A DNA stretch of 29,607 nt from JBFJVZ01 sp041623895 (GTDB lineage: Bacteria > Planctomycetota > Planctomycetia > Pirellulales > Pirellulaceae). Below are positions 9,601-16,539 of this stretch, piece by piece. The DNA is taken from assembly GCA_041623895.1 (NCBI GenBank), contig JBFJVZ010000032.1, positions 1-29,607 on the forward strand. The letters are read 5' to 3'. The translations under genes were made by a program, and so were the position numbers. Each line of letters opens with the position of its first letter. Position 1 is the stretch's first letter. The notes under the pieces are model-generated. The model was not told the origin of the DNA. It searched no databases and saw nothing but the letters and a program-made list of their open reading frames with translations.

Positions 9601-11576
9601 GTGTTGTGCCAGTCGCTGACGTACAAGGCCCCGTCGCCACCCATCTCGACGTCGCTGGGCCGGAAATTGGGGTCGGAGGAAACCAGGATTGGCTCAATCT
9701 CCGTAGCCGTGATATCAGCGCCGTTGTAGCTGACTTCGTGTTGCAGCACTCCCAGGAAACCGATCGCATTGCAGATCAGGAAATTGCCTTGGTTTTCTTC
9801 CGGAAAGTGTCCGCTGGACAGTATTCCATTCGCAGGCACGGGGCGGACACGTTTCTTGAACCATTGTTTGTTGCCAATCCCTTTTCCGATGTTCACGTAG
9901 CTGCCGGTGCCGCCGGTGCCATCGTTAGCGAACTGGTACCCCCAGCGGTCGAATACATCACCATGCGGATTGGGCCCGATCGGAAAATGGAATTCAAACT
10001 CGAATGTCCGCGGGTTGAAGCGATGAACGCCGGACGAACCACTGCGAAACGTTTTGGTCGGTGTTTCAAAGTTGGCGACGTTAAAAATCCCACGGGACCA
10101 GTACATCCATCCGTCCGGTCCGATCAGCACCGCGTTGGCGGAGTGATGCGTGTCGGCACTGGAAACGCCTTGCAGCATGCGGATCTTCATGTCCGCTTTG
10201 TCGTCCCCGTCGGTATCTTTCAAGAACCAGATTTCCGGCGGTGCGGCGACCAGCACGCCACCGTTCCAGAATTCAAATCCGGTGACGCTGTTCAGTTCAT
10301 CGGCAAAAACAATGCATTCATCGGCCACACCGTTAACATCCTCGTCGGGAAAAATCAGCAGCGCGTCGCGGCGCGGTTCCGTCGGATTCCAGTGCGGATA
10401 GGAAGGCCAAACCGAGACCCACAGACGGCTATCGGTATCGACTGCCATTTGTACGGGATTGACCAGCCGCGGAAACATCTCCTCGGAGGCGAACAAGTTG
10501 ACTTGCATCCCTTTGGCAATCGTCATTTTCTCGATTGCCTCGGTGCCGCCTTCGTAAGGCCAACTGCCGTCGGGATTGGGTCCTTTTTTGTTGGTCATGA
10601 CTTCGAGTTCTTCCGGCAGATTATCGTCTTTGACTTCCAAGTCACCGCCCTTGGCAATCGCCCAAACACGCTTGTCGCGATTCGCGGTTTTGACGTCAAA
10701 GATTTCCATCTCGCGGCGCATCACGTCGGCATTGGATTGACCGTGCCAGGCAAGCTTTGATCGGCCGCCGTAAACGTTGTAGCCGTCGACAACACGGTAC
10801 CGGCTGAACCAGTGGTAGTTTTTGTCCAGCACTGCTTCGCGGAGTTTACCGACGCTCTCGGGGGCAGCGACTGTCTTACTGGGAAACAGCTGTTCCATGA
10901 TCGCGCGTGCGATCTTTTGATTACCCTGATCCAACAGATGAATCCCGTTCATCGTCAGCGGCTTGTCCGTATTCGCGTACAGCTGCTGGCTGGGATGAAA
11001 GACATCGACAAAGGTGACGTCTTTCTCCTGGCACACCTTCTTCATGATCGCGGCGTAGCTGGCTAGCTTTAAATTGTTCTCGCTGCCGTCGGGCAGATGC
11101 GGGCTGTACAGGTTTTCGTGTGCGATGGGTGAAAAGATCACCAGCCGCGGCGCGCTCTGGCCGTTATATTTTTGCCCGCGCATGTCGTCGATCATCTTTG
11201 CCAGATCACTCTGAAACTTGGCTTGCCCGGCTTCGCCCCGCAGTGCCTCGTTGTAACCAAAGAAACAAAACACCACGTCGGCCTCGCATTTGGTTAGCCA
11301 TTGATTTGGGTCGCCAAAGTTTTCACTTCGTGATCGCGTGGTGATTTCGTCACCCGGAAAACCGAGGTTGCGAAACGTCAATTCATGCTCGGGGTGCGAC
11401 GCGTGTATGTAGGTTTCCAGCCAGGCATGATGTTGCATCCGATCGGCCATCGTGTTGCCGATGTAGACAACGTGATCACCCGGCATTAACTGCAGGTTGG
11501 GCCCATCAGCTTTCACGCGGCTGGGTGCCACGGAGACGGCTAGCAAGACAAAGGCAGCAAGAGCGAATCGATTCAT
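6657..11576 (-). CDS. Giant exported PVC-type heme-binding protein (SGNH-like, beta-propeller, HEAT, PA14, cupredoxin, cytochrome c)
   Basis: A 1639-residue protein with a signal peptide (MNRFALAAFVLLAVSVAPS). Domains in order: SGNH-hydrolase-like, ~25-235 (NLGFPGDE, FFGYNE, NGIHLLDQG); membrane-bound-dehydrogenase/sorbosone-type beta-propeller, ~345-700; helical HEAT-like repeats, ~720-1000; PA14, ~1056-1195 (YTFYVASDDGSRIYLND); cupredoxin, ~1330-1440, with H1352, C1420, H1425 and M1429; C-terminal cytochrome c with C1501-V-A-C-H1505 and probable axial M1602. The tail is His-rich (GDHQHH). The family is characteristic of Planctomycetes/Verrucomicrobia and is presumed periplasmic or surface oxidative machinery acting on carbohydrates. 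The substrate is unknown. A copper site and a heme in one chain suggest internal electron relay. The SGNH block I lacks the usual Ser (IGNTMADRM). Confidence 0.85.
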   Translation of the reverse strand: MNRFALAAFVLLAVSVAPSRVKADGPNLQLMPGDHVVYIGNTMADRMQHHAWLETYIHASHPEHELTFRNLGFPGDEITTRSRSENFGDPNQWLTKCEADVVFCFFGYNEALRGEAGQAKFQSDLAKMIDDMRGQKYNGQSAPRLVIFSPIAHENLYSPHLPDGSENNLKLASYAAIMKKVCQEKDVTFVDVFHPSQQLYANTDKPLTMNGIHLLDQGNQKIARAIMEQLFPSKTVAAPESVGKLREAVLDKNYHWFSRYRVVDGYNVYGGRSKLAWHGQSNADVMRREMEIFDVKTANRDKRVWAIAKGGDLEVKDDNLPEELEVMTNKKGPNPDGSWPYEGGTEAIEKMTIAKGMQVNLFASEEMFPRLVNPVQMAVDTDSRLWVSVWPSYPHWNPTEPRRDALLIFPDEDVNGVADECIVFADELNSVTGFEFWNGGVLVAAPPEIWFLKDTDGDDKADMKIRMLQGVSSADTHHSANAVLIGPDGWMYWSRGIFNVANFETPTKTFRSGSSGVHRFNPRTFEFEFHFPIGPNPHGDVFDRWGYQFANDGTGGTGSYVNIGKGIGNKQWFKKRVRPVPANGILSSGHFPEENQGNFLICNAIGFLGVLQHEVSYNGADITATEIEPILVSSDPNFRPSDVEMGGDGALYVSDWHNTLIGHMQHNMRDPNRDHEHGRIYRVTAKGRPLDKPAKMKGKPIAEVCENFFDPGNGVRYRARLELSGRDAADIIDQVQKFADSLNPKSVSSSRDEAQALLECLWVFEEQRITNIDLVKKTFRADEPRVRAAAVRTLGHWAGRVDDWNETLLAAASDESALVRAEAVKAAVEFADVTSADVLFEAASRATDPELDTVIAYAKKSINIDAIVKDAIAAGQKLSPAAQAYALKSASVDALLKMDKTEAVYKAILGRTGAKPADLASSLAGLAAVAGKDQLDVLMGLIEDARKRPGSNVIGLGELLVRQPPDQLQRVRRQIQSIAVKGETPELKRLGYAAWVAAAGPDDAFLAASKNKDNLRDFLDAVPTVNQKVRGQLFAKIEPLIFELPANMQAELGGSELTEQGIHVEYYHPSGKDVAIETLGKMKPNDSGVVPKIVMNVPQLKQRDRFALKFTGNVLAPKSGKYTFYVASDDGSRIYLNDKLIVNNDGLHGMSEKSAAVDLPAGMHKLVVTYFDNGGGDGLKVTWSGPGFGKQEIPEKNLSISGGETLHDVAITALASIPGYDKQKFQSLASLVAKGRSRPAAIKALRSVPDSAWPNGRIRPLVNDLIGYLSGMPARYRTGAAAMDAVALTKALAEKLPPDIKEAIEQRLQNLDVRVIAIGTVPHRMIFDKELIVVQAGKPVEFRLSNTDAMPHNFAITVPGALQEVGELAEATGRDADAMDRHYIPKSDKILLSSKLLQPGDQQALAFDVPSEPGVYPYVCTYPGHWRRMYGALYVVANIEQYQADKQAYLAKANLPIKDELLKLSTRSHEWTFDELAEDMQRLRHGRSYEVGKELFKVASCVACHKLAGEGNVFGPDLAKLDEKKGTPEAILRSMLDPSKEIDEKYQSTIFVMDAGDVITGMVMEENDEEIQVVINPLAKGKPTMLAAAEVIDRKKSPVSLMPKGLLDKLTREEILDLIGFVYAKGDPKHMMFGDHQHH

Positions 11577-11605
11577 GGAAGGTGCTTCAGGGGAAAATTC
11601 GTAGC

Positions 11606-11652
11606 ACGGACGCCTGTCCGTTGGGAAGGTGGGAGGTAGTGGACTACAGTCC
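11606..11652. repeat. Two short intergenic hairpins
   Basis: ACGGAC-GCCT-GTCCGT (11606-11621) and GGACT-AC-AGTCC (11641-11652) lie in the 120-bp gap between two minus-strand genes. The second sits in a larger interrupted repeat of GTAG/CTAC words up to about 11664. Both have the look of dispersed planctomycete intergenic repeats. They may terminate or attenuate the upstream nitrilase transcript. Confidence 0.45.
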
Positions 11653-11696
11653 GTTCTACCGCTACAAAGCAGGACTGCGTATTGTACTCACGTCGC

Positions 11697-12488
11697 TCAC
11701 GGAGTAACGGGCACCAGGGGACGATGTCGCTGAATTTGCGAATGAAAATCGCCCAGGCTATGCCAATAAGTCGGTTTGCCGAGATCGACTTCGGCAATTG
11801 CGATCGTGCCCCACTGATCCGCTTTGGCCAGCGGTTTTCCGTCATGCCCATAGACGGCAGAAATCATCCAATCGGCCGACGTGTCTGTATAGGTGCTGCT
11901 AATCACATAAACGTGATTTTCACAGGCGCGCGCCGCGCCCAACAGCGGGTTGCAGCCCCACACCGGCCAGGCGATGACTTCCGCACCCCGGTTGCTCAAC
12001 TCACGCGCCACCTCGGGAAAGAAACCATCGTAACAAACCATCATGCCGACTTTACCAAATCGCGTCTCAAAGACCGGATAGCTGTCACCCGGCGTGACGC
12101 CGCCTTCGATCTCACCGCGCGGCAGTGTGACTTTTCGGTACTTGCCGACGACCTTGCCGTCAGGCCCAATCAATACGGCAACGTTGTAAATCAAATGCCG
12201 GTCGCGCTCGATCAGTCCGGCGACGATGTACAAGTCATGTTGTTTGGCAAGCTGACCAAAGTAATCGGTCGACGGTCCGGGAATCGACTCGGCCGCATCC
12301 ACGTACGTGCCTTTGCTGCGGTAGTAAGTCAATGTTTCGGGCAACACGACCAGGTCGACATCCTTATCTGCTGCTTCCGCAATCAGTGGTGCGAACTGTT
12401 CGCATTTTTCCCGCGGCGTTTCGCCTGCTTTGGGCTGATAATGCACAGTTGCCAGCCTGACCAGGCGAGGCTCCGGCGGGGCGATTTT
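11697..12488 (-). pseudogene. C-terminal part of an interrupted exported nitrilase-family amidohydrolase
   Basis: The carbon-nitrogen hydrolase domain is complete. From the first possible restart, a GTG at 12446 (249 residues), the Glu-Lys-Cys catalytic set is E37 (VVLPETLTYY), K105 (YRKVTLPRGE) and C138 (MVCYDGFFPE). These enzymes hydrolyse C-N bonds of amides or carbamoyl compounds. The frame stays open upstream of the GTG to a TAG at 12489-12491. The 14 codons between (reading KIAPPEPRLVRLAT) look like normal coding sequence, and RLVRLATVHYQP is the typical first beta-strand of a nitrilase domain. The exported part immediately upstream (12489-13034) is in the same frame. So this is probably one gene with a nonsense codon. 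If restarted at GTG it would lose part of strand 1 and its signal peptide. Confidence 0.65.
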
Positions 12489-13034
12489 CTATAGCTTGGG
12501 CAGCGACCAGGTCACCGAAGAATTTGGCGGTCCCCAGCGAAAGTGCAATTCAATCTGCGCTCGCGTTGCCTGCGGCGGCGCTTGATACACAGCTGTCACT
12601 TCCGTCCAACCATCCACAGTCTCGCCATCGCTTGGAAACTCCGGTTCCGCGCGAGGCTGCTGGCCCTTGCGGTACGAAGTAAATGTTGGGTCGCGGCGAA
12701 CGACGCGTTGTCCCTGGTCATCCAGCCAAATGATTCGCACGATCGCGGCACGGCGCACCAAGCCGATCTTGTCCGTCTGCCGATAGACTGAAAATCGAAA
12801 ATGTTCATCGCCGCGCACCGGCAGCGTTTGCTGCCAATGTCCCATCAACCCGTCGCGATCATCCGCAGCAATTGACAACGCCCCATGTCCCTCAACCCCG
12901 CCGCGTGCATCCCAGGAAAAGCTCGGACGAATCTCGTCTCTTGGTGATTCAGTCGTCCAGCCGGGAGGATGTCGATCACTGGCCAGTAAGATAGTTGGTG
13001 TGAGAAGCAAGCACAGGATGAATGAATATCGCAT
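12489..13034 (-). pseudogene. N-terminal exported part of the interrupted nitrilase-family gene
   Basis: A 181-residue open frame with a signal peptide (MRYSFILCLLLTPTILLAS), then a beta-rich, carbohydrate-binding-like domain (FSWDARGGVEGHGALSI, VDGWTEVTAVYQAPPQATRAQIELHF, ending WGPPNSSVTWSLPKL before TAG). The motif pattern 'W.EV.....P..A....' fits a jelly-roll module. The start at 13034 is chosen for the signal peptide. The frame's longer extension to 13283 is translated repeat DNA. The stop at 12489-12491 is followed in the same frame by the nitrilase domain, with no shift. I infer a single ancestral gene of about 445 codons, 13034 to 11697. A real two-gene operon is the alternative, but the downstream half has no good start. 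Confidence 0.6.
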
Positions 13035-13091
13035 GACGGATCTCTTCAATTGGCGGTCAAGAAGTAACCATTCTACTGACAAAAAGTAGCG

Positions 13092-13352
13092 GGCACACTC
13101 CGTGTGCCGGTGCCGCCCGATTTTGCCGATAGTCGTCGTTTGCTCCGCAAACGAATCGTAAGGCAACGTTCGTTCGCGGAGCGGCTGTGAATTTATTCGC
13201 CGGCGGCGAAAGTACGTCGTCGTTTGCTCCGCAAACGAACGCGCAAGGGAACGTTCGTTCGCGGAGCGAACGACGACGATCATAAATTCACAGCCTGGGA
13301 GCGAACGACGACGTTTATGAATCCACAGCCTCTCCGCAAACGACGACTTTAA
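13092..13352. repeat. Repeat island filling the 13035-13361 gap
   Basis: No gene is supported in this 327-bp gap. It contains an inverted repeat GGCACAC-N3-GTGTGCC (13092-13108), and a 24-bp unit duplicated exactly at 13132-13155 and 13216-13239. Downstream of the second copy is a near-palindromic partner arm (13253-13277), making a 25-nt stem with two mismatches. A perfect 13-bp inverted pair lies at 13183-13195 / 13283-13295, and a ~35-bp tandem repeat at 13264-13298 / 13299-13333. The words GTCGTCGTTTGCTCCGCAAA and TTCGTTCGCGGAGC recur in both orientations. Nested copies suggest an expanding palindromic intergenic element. Confidence 0.75.
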
Positions 13353-13361
13353 GCATACCTG

Positions 13362-13853
13362 CTACTTTTCCTGCGGTGATCCTCGACCCTGAGACCACGC
13401 CCAACCCAACCCAATGGCCACGGGGATCGCCAGATAGCGGTAGATTGCGGCTCCGAAGACCACGGTCGCATTGAACACGATGAAGCCGAAAAATGCATGA
13501 ACGAGCAGACTCAACTTTCGATTCATGGCTCGGCCGCGCCGGTTGGCGGTCCAGAGACGCAGCACATCAGCCAGCCAAACCACCGTAAATAGGTAATTCA
13601 CCCAAAGGCCTTCACCGCGACCGATTCCCGTCATCCGATCGGTCTCAACCGCAGTGTGCTGCCATGCCTGGTCGTGGCTCCAGTCGTGCACGAAATGGAA
13701 AGCAAGAATCACGTGGATCACATAACTGAAACAGCCGATTGTCCACAACCAACACTCCCGGCTGGAAGGAACCCTTGTCCGATGCCGATTTCGCAAGACG
13801 AGTGCAACGCGAAGCAGATACAACAGAACCGCGATCCTTATGGACCAGAGCAT
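13362..13853 (-). CDS. Multi-pass membrane protein of unknown function
   Basis: A 163-residue protein with four to five hydrophobic segments: SIRIAVLLYLLRVALVL, LWTIGCFSYVIHVILAFHF, VNYLFTVVWLADVLRLW, SLLVHAFFGFIVFNATVVFG and YLAIPVAIGLGWAWSQG. The His-rich stretch HFVHDWSHDQAWQHT between helices 2 and 3 could bind a metal or heme, but this is only a suggestion. The ATG at 13853 has GGTGA 7 nt upstream. In-frame starts at 13868 and 13883 are possible, and the frame's longest extension to 14093 would overlap the divergent gene. It is divergent from the reverse-transcriptase-like gene with ~150 bp between starts. Confidence 0.6.
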   Translation of the reverse strand: MLWSIRIAVLLYLLRVALVLRNRHRTRVPSSRECWLWTIGCFSYVIHVILAFHFVHDWSHDQAWQHTAVETDRMTGIGRGEGLWVNYLFTVVWLADVLRLWTANRRGRAMNRKLSLLVHAFFGFIVFNATVVFGAAIYRYLAIPVAIGLGWAWSQGRGSPQEK

Positions 13854-14003
13854 CACGGATTCACCCATCTGTTGATCGATCATGGTTGGCGAACATTTTG
13901 TGCTTAAGCTGGGTCGCCGATTCTGTTCCGATGAAATCCCAGCACGACAATCCATTAGAATACCGGTCAGAAACGGTCTTGCGCAATTCAATCTGTGGAA
14001 ACA

Positions 14004-16370
14004 ATGCCTACCTCCACCATTCAATTCATTTCGCAGACGAAACTTACCGAACTCGCTCGCGGGCGCGACCTCTTGCAAGCCGAGTATCAGCAACTGCTGA
14101 ATGAAGCCAGCCAGTCAACTGGATTACAAAAGTTAAGAATTCTGAATGACGGGCTTCGCAAAATTTTGGTGGCGGGCAAGCCACTTCATCGACAGTTGCC
14201 GAACCTAAGCATTCTGCTCTCGGAATGTTCGCCTTCGCCTGTGTTGACCCAGTTCTGGACCGAAAAACTGGAAGCAGAAATCGCTCGCGGGCGAATGCGC
14301 GCCGATACGGTCTATCTATTCGGCGCTCTGCTGGGCGAATGGGATAGTCAGGATGATGCCAAGACGGCGTGGTTGGATGAAAAACGTCAGGCTCATGTGA
14401 ATTTGCTCAGCGAGGCAACCAATCCACCGCCCCGCGCACCGTCGCTACGAATCTTAAATGACGTCTTGTCTCGATTTATCGAACACCGGTCACGGGTCCA
14501 GAACGCAATCAGCAAGTCTTTGCAAGATCTGGCGGAAGGAAAGGTGCGGTCAAGCTTTGGACTTAACTGGATTGCTGACAATGCCCACCACCCAGCGTCT
14601 GTGCGTGCCGAAGCCAAACGCTTCTGCCAGGACAGTGTGCTTGAACAGGAATTGAACGACTCGCTGCAAGTCGCCATGCGTGACCCGCGCCAATGGCGAT
14701 GGCCACCCGGCGGCGTTAAGGCAAGAACGCTGTGGACCCGCAACAAGTGGCGTCTCTATCCCACCTTGTCGCTGGTCGAGTTGGCCATGCTGGAAGGTAT
14801 CACCGAATGCTGGGTTGGAGACATCGAAAAATGCTACAGCAGCCAGGCGCATCTTGTTAACCGACGTTCTCGCTTGGAATACCTAACCGAACTGGGCGCG
14901 CCGGAAGTGATCACGTTGAACGAACAACGGATGCTCAAGACTGCCGAAGAAGCGATTGATCTTGGTTGGTACGAGTCCTTTGATCCTTGGGACGGGCTGC
15001 CCATCATCCGCGAGGACGTCTCCTGTACGGGCATCGTCGCGATTCGGGCTGAAAAACAAGCCGAAATGCGGGATAGCCGGGCGGGCGGTTACTACGCAGA
15101 CGCCGGCGTGAATCCAATGGTGCGACTGGTTCACGCCGAAGTTCAAGCGCTTCGCGCGGCGTATCCCGACAAGCCGCTTCATGTTGTCAAACTGGATATC
15201 CGCAACTACTTTGCCAGTGTCTCGCACGAAGTACTGCTAACCATGCTGCGGGGCTTGGGCATGGACGACAGCGGCCTGCAGTTCGCATCGCGGTTCCTGA
15301 AAGTCCCCTACGATGTCGACGGCGAAATCAAAATCGCCGAGCGCGGCGTTCCCATGGAGCAGCGTTTTTCGCATTGGCTTTGCGAATGGTTGTTGCGGCT
15401 GCTGGAGTTGTATGTCCACTCCAAAGCGAACGTCAGGATCATCCGGCAGATCGATGACATTTGCTTGCTGACAGCGACGACCGATGATGCCGAAACCGCT
15501 TGGGCTGCCGCTAACGAATTCCTTGTCGACTGCGGATTGCAGGTCAACGACGGTAAATGCGGGTCGACCGTGCTGGGTGATGAACCGCCCGCCGGTCTTC
15601 CCGTCGATGCTCCGCGTTGGGGCATGCTGGAATTGACGGCAGACGGAAACTGGCTGACACACAAGGCGACTTTTCAGAGGTTTCTGGATGACACCCGCCA
15701 GCTTGTCGATGCCAAAGGTGCAGTGCTCTCAAAAGTCATGGCGTACAACCAGCATCTCAAGTTTCTTACCTCGTCACTCGGGTTGGCGATGGATTTGGGC
15801 GATCAACATCGACAGTCGGTCAATGAATCGCTGCAAGTATTTGATCAACATTTCTTCAGCGACGATGTTGGCATCGCTCAAGGAATTTTGCAGACGATCA
15901 GCGCACGTTTTTCCGGCCAGGCGATCGAGTTGTGCGAAAGCTGGTTGGCTTGGCCGATTACAGCCGGCGGATTAAGCCTTCGCTTGGCCAATGTACTGGG
16001 TGGTCAATATCAATTGGCCTACGAAAAGCGTCGGCAGCAGCGCAAAAAAGTTCCCGATTCGCGTCCCGAGAACTGGCAAAATGGAAAAAACGAGTGGTCA
16101 GAATTCTACGAAGATCAATTGACAACGCTGGAGCCGGCCGAGTGCGGCGAGTCGGCTGCGATGAAGTCGATGGTGCAAAGTTTCATTGCCCGTGGCAAAC
16201 AAATCTCCGGGGGTGAGCAGGAAGGGCTGTCACAATACTGGCGCTGGGTTCTCAGCATTCACGGACCGGCAATTCTTGATCTATTCGGAACCTTCGAGTT
16301 CTTGCTCACTGACCTGGTTCCGCTACAACTGATAAAAGAAAAGCTGATGCAGGAGGATGCCGAAGATTAG
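14004..16370 (+). CDS. Reverse-transcriptase-related protein, probably of the cellular rvt type
   Basis: A 788-residue soluble protein with a central RT palm (~365-515), a ~350-residue N-terminal extension that is helical and possibly coiled-coil (ELARGRDLLQAEYQQLLNEA), and a ~270-residue C-terminal extension. Motif A is KLD398IRNYFASVSHEVLL. Motif B is R447-G-V-P-M-E-Q. Motif C is R481-Q-I-D484-D485, where Tyr of the usual YxDD is Gln. The next strand is FLVDCGLQVNDGKCGS. All three catalytic aspartates are present, so polymerase activity is plausible. The RG(T/V)PM motif B, the Arg-x-x-Asp-Asp motif C and the large size fit the single-copy rvt genes known from fungi and a few bacteria. Retrons (~320 aa) and group II intron RTs (maturase, HNH) do not fit. 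A defence-type 'unknown group' RT is the main alternative. A GTG at 13995 is a second possible start. No other RT, nuclease or intron RNA is adjacent. Confidence 0.8.
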   Translation: MPTSTIQFISQTKLTELARGRDLLQAEYQQLLNEASQSTGLQKLRILNDGLRKILVAGKPLHRQLPNLSILLSECSPSPVLTQFWTEKLEAEIARGRMRADTVYLFGALLGEWDSQDDAKTAWLDEKRQAHVNLLSEATNPPPRAPSLRILNDVLSRFIEHRSRVQNAISKSLQDLAEGKVRSSFGLNWIADNAHHPASVRAEAKRFCQDSVLEQELNDSLQVAMRDPRQWRWPPGGVKARTLWTRNKWRLYPTLSLVELAMLEGITECWVGDIEKCYSSQAHLVNRRSRLEYLTELGAPEVITLNEQRMLKTAEEAIDLGWYESFDPWDGLPIIREDVSCTGIVAIRAEKQAEMRDSRAGGYYADAGVNPMVRLVHAEVQALRAAYPDKPLHVVKLDIRNYFASVSHEVLLTMLRGLGMDDSGLQFASRFLKVPYDVDGEIKIAERGVPMEQRFSHWLCEWLLRLLELYVHSKANVRIIRQIDDICLLTATTDDAETAWAAANEFLVDCGLQVNDGKCGSTVLGDEPPAGLPVDAPRWGMLELTADGNWLTHKATFQRFLDDTRQLVDAKGAVLSKVMAYNQHLKFLTSSLGLAMDLGDQHRQSVNESLQVFDQHFFSDDVGIAQGILQTISARFSGQAIELCESWLAWPITAGGLSLRLANVLGGQYQLAYEKRRQQRKKVPDSRPENWQNGKNEWSEFYEDQLTTLEPAECGESAAMKSMVQSFIARGKQISGGEQEGLSQYWRWVLSIHGPAILDLFGTFEFLLTDLVPLQLIKEKLMQEDAED

Positions 16371-16386
16371 GCTTTGCCTCAAAAAC

Positions 16387-16457
16387 GGGAGGGCGAGGCT
16401 CCCGCCGAGCCGCACTTTGTCGCAAACGCCACGGCTCAGCGGGAGCTTCGCCCTCCC
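16387..16457. terminator. Long hairpin 3' of the reverse-transcriptase-like gene
   Basis: Arms of 26 nt at 16387-16412 and 16432-16457 pair with two mismatches that become G-U pairs in RNA, with a 19-nt loop. The hairpin begins 16 bp after the stop at 16370 and ends 82 bp before the next start. It may terminate or protect the RT transcript. It may equally be a dispersed planctomycete intergenic repeat (GGGAGGGCGAGGCTCCCGCC type), as it has no U-tract. Confidence 0.6.
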
Positions 16458-16539
16458 AGTTACCGCGAATCTGAGTTTTGAGACGAAGATTAGCTTGCAG
16501 CAGTTTTTGCCTTTCGCGACGCTTTGATGGGAGCTTTCC

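Noticed and set aside
9546..10760. 404-residue open frame on the plus strand
   Set aside because: It is antisense to the propeller region of the giant redox protein, whose domains are clear, so the frame is a GC-rich shadow.
12489..12491. TAG as pyrrolysine codon
   Set aside because: No pylT or pylS is seen, and nitrilase-family enzymes are not known to need it. A nonsense mutation or sequence error is simpler.
11682..12494. 270-residue plus-strand frame opposite the nitrilase part
   Set aside because: The minus strand encodes a catalytic nitrilase set, while the plus frame shows no family features.
13035..13283. Upstream extension of the exported nitrilase part to 13283
   Set aside because: These codons are translated palindromic repeats, and a signal peptide begins at 13034.
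13132..13333. CRISPR-like array
   Set aside because: Repeat copies are few, irregularly spaced and inverted as well as direct, there are no uniform spacers, and no cas gene is nearby.
14004..16370. Retron or group II intron RT
   Set aside because: The protein is more than twice retron RT size, has no maturase or HNH signature, and no intron RNA domains or msr/msd-like pair are visible next to it.
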